Assembly: GCA_002633005.1 (NCBI GenBank)
Contig: NMRA01000222.1
Coordinates: 587,635-651,634, forward strand
Length of the DNA stretch: 64,000 nucleotides
Source: Phoronis australis
Taxonomy: Eukaryota; Phoronida; Phoronidae
Direction: 5' to 3'
The notes under the pieces were generated by a model. It was not told the origin of the DNA. It was given only the letters and a program-made list of their open reading frames with translations, and did not search any database. How positions within the stretch are numbered: position 1 is the stretch's first letter; the number at the start of each line of letters is the position of its first letter. A program made the translations under genes and the position numbers. This document shows positions 59,781 through 64,000 of this stretch, piece after piece.

Positions 59781-59785
59781 CATAC

Positions 59786-59967
59786 CGTTTTCAATGATTT
59801 CAATAAAACCACACCGCAGCCTTCGCTGCGCGTGTATCCATCCGCCTTGGACGAGAATGCGTGACATTGACCAGTCCTTGACATCATTCCGGCTTGAGCC
59901 AATGCAATAAGGCTTTGTGGAGCCAAAATTCGGTTCACACCACCGACAATAGCCATGTCGCAGTCAC
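59786..59967 (-). CDS. PKS exon, ketosynthase part after the active-site Cys
   Basis: 182 bp, acceptor CTTCAG at about 59973-59968. The first two bases finish a Gly or Ser codon, then DCDMAIVGGVNRILAP, a segment resembling QAGMMSRTGQCHAFSSKADG, YTRSEGCGVVLLKSLKT, and the donor. This is the KS stretch that follows the nucleophile region. A longer open frame on the same strand is in a different phase and is not the coding one. The preceding exon, with DTACSS, was not found up to 64000 and must lie further upstream. Confidence 0.9.
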
Positions 59968-60053
59968 CTGAAGATAAAAGTAGATCGTGTTTAATCGTAT
60001 GCTAGGACGATGTGTAAACTCTGTTGTCCCTATCGCGCCCATTACAGGACGCC

Positions 60054-60122
60054 ATGTGAGCTGGTTGGATAAGTGTTTGCTTCATTTACTAAAGGTCGTG
60101 GATTCGAGTTTCACTGGGACAC
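60054..60122 (+). repeat. tRNA-derived SINE head or tRNA pseudogene
   Basis: TGAGCTGGTTGGATAAGTG (D-arm/A-box-like), an anticodon-region ATTTACTAAA and GTGGATTCGAGTTTCAC (T arm/B-box-like) are spaced as in a tRNA. The stems carry mismatches, so a functional tRNA is unlikely. Confidence 0.45.
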
Positions 60123-60339
60123 ACTGCTGGAGTCTTGAGGTAAGTGTCTACCTCCTCAGCTCGGTTTTAAATATACATATAATTAGAGCAAAAATGGGAA
60201 TCCAGGTGATCCGTGCAATAGCTCCGCCTGCGCAGATTGGGCACGTCTGGCATATCGTGTAACTGACAATTACCTTACAACGTTCTCCACTCACACCTAT
60301 CTATATATTAAAACGCTAATTTCGGGCCCCAATGTTGAC

Positions 60340-60720
60340 ATTAAACTCCGTCGGACATAAAAGAACTCGAGAGCGGTGCGAGGACACCCGGCACCTCCAG
60401 ACGATTCCTTCCAATTCGACCCCGCCACGGAAAAGCGCGGGGTACTGCGGCCGCAAATCCCCGGCGTCTCTCTTGTTCTTTTTCTTAATGAGTCGCGGCC
60501 AAACACAATTCAGGGGTATTCTTCCTGGGCCTGCATTTACAGCTTACACCTACTAGGTCTCGTGCTCAATATTTGGCGGCGAGAGAATTCAAAGAAACTA
60601 TGACAGCGGTGAATAATTTTCTGAAATCCGAGTAAAGCAAAGAGGCGGCCTCGGTATTTTATGCGCACCCATTCGCCGCCGCGTAGGCGTAATCTGTGTG
60701 CTGCGGTTGCGTGCTTCATA
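60340..60720. other. GC- and CpG-rich patch
   Basis: Contains dense CpGs, including GCGGCCGC and a GGCGGCGAG block, in otherwise AT-rich surroundings. It lies upstream of the visible PKS exons on the minus strand. No coding, rRNA or tRNA identity recognised. Confidence 0.45.
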
Positions 60721-61030
60721 ACTTAAGATTAAGAGCACTAAGTTTTCTTCAGGGGTAAACTAAAGTTTTCACAAATAAACTTAAGTTTCAAGAAATAACT
60801 TAATATTTTAGTACTAACAAAACTTAATTTTTTTGTGATAACTGAAGTGTATCACACTGAAAATTAAGAAATTTTCGAATCATAAGAACTTAAGTTTTCC
60901 TGACTTCTTAAGTTTTTCGCAAAATTTAAGTTTTTCCAATTATAGAAACTTAAGTTTTCCTAATTTCTTGAGTTTATTTTTCAGAAAACTTAAGTTTTTC
61001 ATGTATGGGAAACTTAAGTTTTTTGAAAAC
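60721..61030. repeat. AACTTAAGTTTTC palindrome array
   Basis: About a dozen ACTTAAGTTTT units and variants, many with GAAAACTTAAGTTTTC-like symmetry, spaced 20-40 bp. It is followed by AT-rich sequence. Confidence 0.85.
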
Positions 61031-61500
61031 TATAAGATTTTATATGATCAAAATTTACGTTTCGTAAAGTTTTGAAAATTTGAATATGGTGAGATATTTG
61101 ATTTTTATTGTTTGAAGTTTCCCAGTTTTTCCAACAAAAAAATATTGCTTGCTTATGCAAAACCATTTATTCCTTAACACTTACTCTATATCTGTACAAA
61201 CCATAAAACAACGAACGTGTAATCAGTTCACAGATTTAATGGCTATCATTGTCGCATGTCTTCTTGAATTTAAATGTAGATGAATACCGGTGACCAACCG
61301 TGAGACACGTATCAGATCAGTATATTGTCCTCTATAGAATTTACATAATTTTTAACAAAACTTCGTTTTCGTGCAAGTTTCCTTAGTGTTGAGTTGTATT
61401 TGTAAGGCAGTTTCCACCTGAACTCAACTGTTTGAATTTTATAACAGACGGTCACCTTCAAAGAAAACGATAATTGTCGGCAAGCCCACGACAAGTTAAG

Positions 61501-62640
61501 GCGAAGGCAACCCTTTTTAATGTCATTTAAGCAAAAGTAAGGTTCGTTGATTATTCCAGACATATTTTTCATTAAATTACAGCTTACTGTAACGTAAACA
61601 ATTACTCTTCCTTTACTCCGGAACTGACGTTTTGGGAGGTAAGTATTTCGCGCCAATTTCTTTTCATATAGTCTGATTGTGAGAGCTGCTGAGTCTGTCA
61701 TTGTTCTACCTCTGTTGTGATTAGTTTGGTTGTCGTTGGCTTTTGTTTACGAGTCAGTCAACGTGCAACACTGTTGCTGCGTACTGAGATGTACTCATTA
61801 TCGTCTCACGGACAGAGGAACAATTCTCCCACTTGCCCGAGTTTTCTTCGACACACTCCCACTGAATGTGACCTGAGTACATCAACTGTTTACATTCCGC
61901 TGTGTGACTCCCTCGGCACACACCTCATGGGTGAACCCAGCCTTTAATATTGGTGGCTCGAATTTCTTGCGATGTGGACCTTTTATTGACAAAAAAGCGG
62001 CAGCACTATACAAAGAAAAAACGAGGTACCACCTTCAGAACTGTGACCTGTGCGTCTGTGCCTTTTAGAGGACTTATGTCTCGTTTTTTAGGACTTTTTG
62101 TTTCTCTGAGGCAGACCTTTTTGCCCACTTCGCCAAATGGAGGGCTCGTTTGAGGCCCCCGAGACCCCTCGTAGATGCGCGCGTGCACTTGACACCTTCT
62201 AAATAGCTCAATAAACTTATCAGAGTTTGACTCACCGATCTACAGTTGTATTTATTGGCGGACAAACTGTCCTCTTCACTGGGTGTAGAACAGGGCCTGT
62301 ATTTACTCACTCTCCTCAACATCGCAACAGGGCTGCTTCCAGGCTCTGGGCGCTAATGAGTACATCCCGGTGCGTAGCAACAATGTTACATGTTGACTGA
62401 CTCGTAAACAAAAGCAAACAACGACCGAACTTGTCTCATCCGACTGACTCGACAGCTCTCACAGTCACACTATATGAAAAGAAATTGGCGCGAAATTCTT
62501 GCCTCCCAAAACGTCACTTCCGGAGTAAAGGACGAATAATTAAGTATATTACGAAAATCTGTAGTTAAGTGAAAAATATGTCTGGGATAATCAAAGAATT
62601 TAATTTTTGCTAAAATGACATGAAAATGGTTGCCTTTCCC
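61501..62640. mobile_element. Foldback-type DNA element with about 300-bp inverted arms
   Basis: Left arm 61501-61815 and right arm 62340-62640 are long imperfect inverted repeats; exact shared blocks include TTTCTTTTCATATAGT and TTTTGTTTACGAGTCAGTCA. The ends are GCGAAGGCAACC and, reverse-complemented, GGGAAAGGCAACC. A 6-bp duplication GTTAAG flanks it (61495-61500 and 62641-62646). The matching place in the other duplicon, about 42220-42235, has no insert. No transposase frame; the middle holds a nested MITE. Confidence 0.88.
61926..62185. mobile_element. Short MITE copy nested in the foldback element
   Basis: Diverged copy of the 43502-43733 family; it shares GGACTTATGTCTCGTTTT-type and TTTTTGTTTCTCTGAGGCAGACC blocks. 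Flanks CACCT (61921-61925) and CACTT (62186-62190) form a 5-bp duplication with one change. Confidence 0.75.
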
Positions 62641-63873
62641 GTTAAGTTTATATGACTACATGCAGAGCTTACAAGAAGACATTTCAGGAGTTGTGGAAGT
62701 CAGTGTAGTGCTAGTAAATAGAACGGTCTAAAATTGATTGGCCACCATCGGGGCTGTGATTGATATCCAACGTGTAAACTTCAGTTGTTATTGTCAGCTA
62801 CTCACGCTGTCACATACCGATATGGACTGTAATCCTTGTGGGTTATCTAAGCTTATTATTCTATCGTGTAATATACTGCCAACGTGTAGAAAATGCCTGT
62901 GGTCCATGAGAAAGTCATAAGATTCACATAACGCGAAAAGGCCTACTCTGTTTTATTTTTGTGGTCTTTAAGGTTGTTTCAGTGAGCATCAATGCAAGAG
63001 GTGACTCCCAAAATGTAATAATTCTGCAAGTTGGGTATAATGGCGTTGGTTGTGTGTGCTTATGTCTCTGTATTTGTGGTAATTCTTGGTAGCTCTCGAT
63101 TTTGAAATCTTATTTCGTTAACTATTTGCAAGTTTTATTTGCCTGGTTCTCAAAATTAGGAATCCTCAATGCATATTATTACATTGATCTGGATAAGTTT
63201 TTCGTCATTTAGTTTTGACTGCCTACTTTGACAGATTGCTCAGGTTTGTCAGGAGGTTATGGATCATTGAATACGAAATGACATCCCACCACTAGTACCC
63301 TAAATGAAATATACCCCCAGAATACATGTAGGTCACAATGTAGCCAAGTGAACTCTCACTAGTCAGCATGTTTAATATTTTTGCGCACTGTAAAACTTGC
63401 ATAACTCCGATCTAATTGAACTAAATTATTTAACGCAAATAAAGAATTTCTGCCTAATCTGACTTAGGGGCTGAGTACGATTTCGAATTTTTACTGGGCA
63501 GTGAAATACTAGAATATCGCAAAAGCTTGCGATATCAATACTTAAGAAATTCAGATTCATTGCAAGTTCGACTGGTTTAAAAAAATCAAATCTGTCAGTG
63601 TCATGATGAAAGTAGTAATTGATTTAGGTTGAATATGGACCGGCTGGAATGGTCTTTTCATATCAGGAGGAGCATTTCATTTTTCTCGCAAAAAACTTGC
63701 TTGGAACCTCAGTCTAATATCTTTGCAAGTGTCAGCCGGTAATAAAAGTGCTTGGCTGGAGTGCAGGAGATAACAATTTTTATTTTTACTGTCCGCGACC
63801 AGAGAAGAATTGTATTTTACTGTAAGCCATTATGGTTATGTAAGACCCCTCATGAAGACCATGCCAGTATTTT

Positions 63874-64000
63874 CAGTGGCGGATTTAAAGGGGGAACATG
63901 GCCACCTTGAAAAGCTCCAAGATTCTCTTTGGCAGTTGGGGGTTACGAATGACTGATGGGCAAAATCCTAGCTAATACTCTGTCCTGCCCCCCTGATTTT
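63874..64000. mobile_element. MITE of the CAGKGGCGGAT-ended family (cut by window end)
   Basis: Starts CAGTGGCGGATTTAAAG and continues in line with 44429-44580 (TTTGGCAGTTGGGGG, TAGCTAATACTCTG). Confidence 0.75.

Larger units (their letters stand above)
53039..59785 (-). other. PKS intron, 6.7 kb
   Basis: Donor GTATGA (59785-59780, minus strand) and acceptor TTTAAG (53044-53039), both phase 0. Contains GTAAAATGTAACA-motif arrays at each side, a LINE fragment, a DIRS-like remnant and a DNA-element copy, all in plus orientation relative to the minus-strand gene. Confidence 0.85.
61370..64000 (+). repeat. Segmental duplication, second copy (runs to window end)
   Basis: Collinear with 42100-44605. 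It contains the foldback element 61501-62640, which is absent from the other copy, and lacks MITE 43502-43733 at TGCCT 63140-63144. Confidence 0.8.

Noticed and set aside
59568-59867. 99-codon minus-strand frame overlapping a PKS exon
   Set aside because: It is out of phase with the KS-coding frame, which has splice sites and motif support.
60297-60720. Possible rRNA fragment in the GC-rich patch
   Set aside because: I could not match it to conserved rRNA segments.

Overview
The window looks like a stretch of a repeat-rich metazoan nuclear genome, most likely a marine invertebrate. Support: spliced genes with long introns, animal-type retroelements (Ty3-like, LINE, DIRS-like), many short DNA-transposon derivatives, and strong enrichment of the ACATGTA/TACATGT word often seen in marine invertebrate genomes. 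The single clear host gene is an animal type I polyketide synthase (PKS) of the FAS-like group known from echinoderms, hemichordates, cephalochordates and molluscs. I cannot name the species or phylum.

PKS gene (minus strand, 36.45-59.97 kb, 5' end outside the window). Three exons can be joined by splice sites and reading phase: 59967-59786 and 53038-52861 (middle of the ketosynthase) and 41762-36451 (a 5.3 kb exon with the end of KS, then AT, DH, a degenerate ER-like region, KR and ACP). The 11.1 kb intron splits the KS motif EAHGTGT. The AT carries malonyl-type signatures, the KR looks active, the DH keeps its His and Asp, the ER-like region has lost its nucleotide-binding glycines, and there is no thioesterase. 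The exons with the KS active-site Cys and the start codon are not in the window.

Other host-like coding signal is weak: a P2X7 C-terminal-like exon (26.6-27.0 kb, minus) and an acidic candidate exon upstream of it (28.4-28.7 kb, minus).

The left third is a transposon graveyard. A LINE with endonuclease, RT and RNase H (10610-19199, 9-bp target duplication) sits in an older repeat whose empty paralogue is at about 20.74 kb, and was itself split by a Ty3-like LTR element (11182-15897). Other LINE 3' ends lie at 1-335, 5.0-5.9 kb and 54.5-55.2 kb. A decayed DIRS-like element (55.9-57.6 kb) lies in a PKS intron.

Short DNA elements are unusually readable because target duplications and empty paralogous sites survive. 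They include four copies of a CAGKGGCGGAT-ended family with 5-bp duplications, three copies of a 200-260 bp family with 14-bp ends, a 1.14 kb foldback element with 6-bp duplications, and a 1.1 kb element with perfect 21-bp ends. A diverged segmental duplication (about 42.1-44.6 and 61.4-64.0 kb) supplies the empty sites. Several arrays are built from short self-complementary motifs (TCCTATAGGA, AACTTAAGTT, GTAAAATGTAACA). The rest is AT-rich sequence in which I see no gene.
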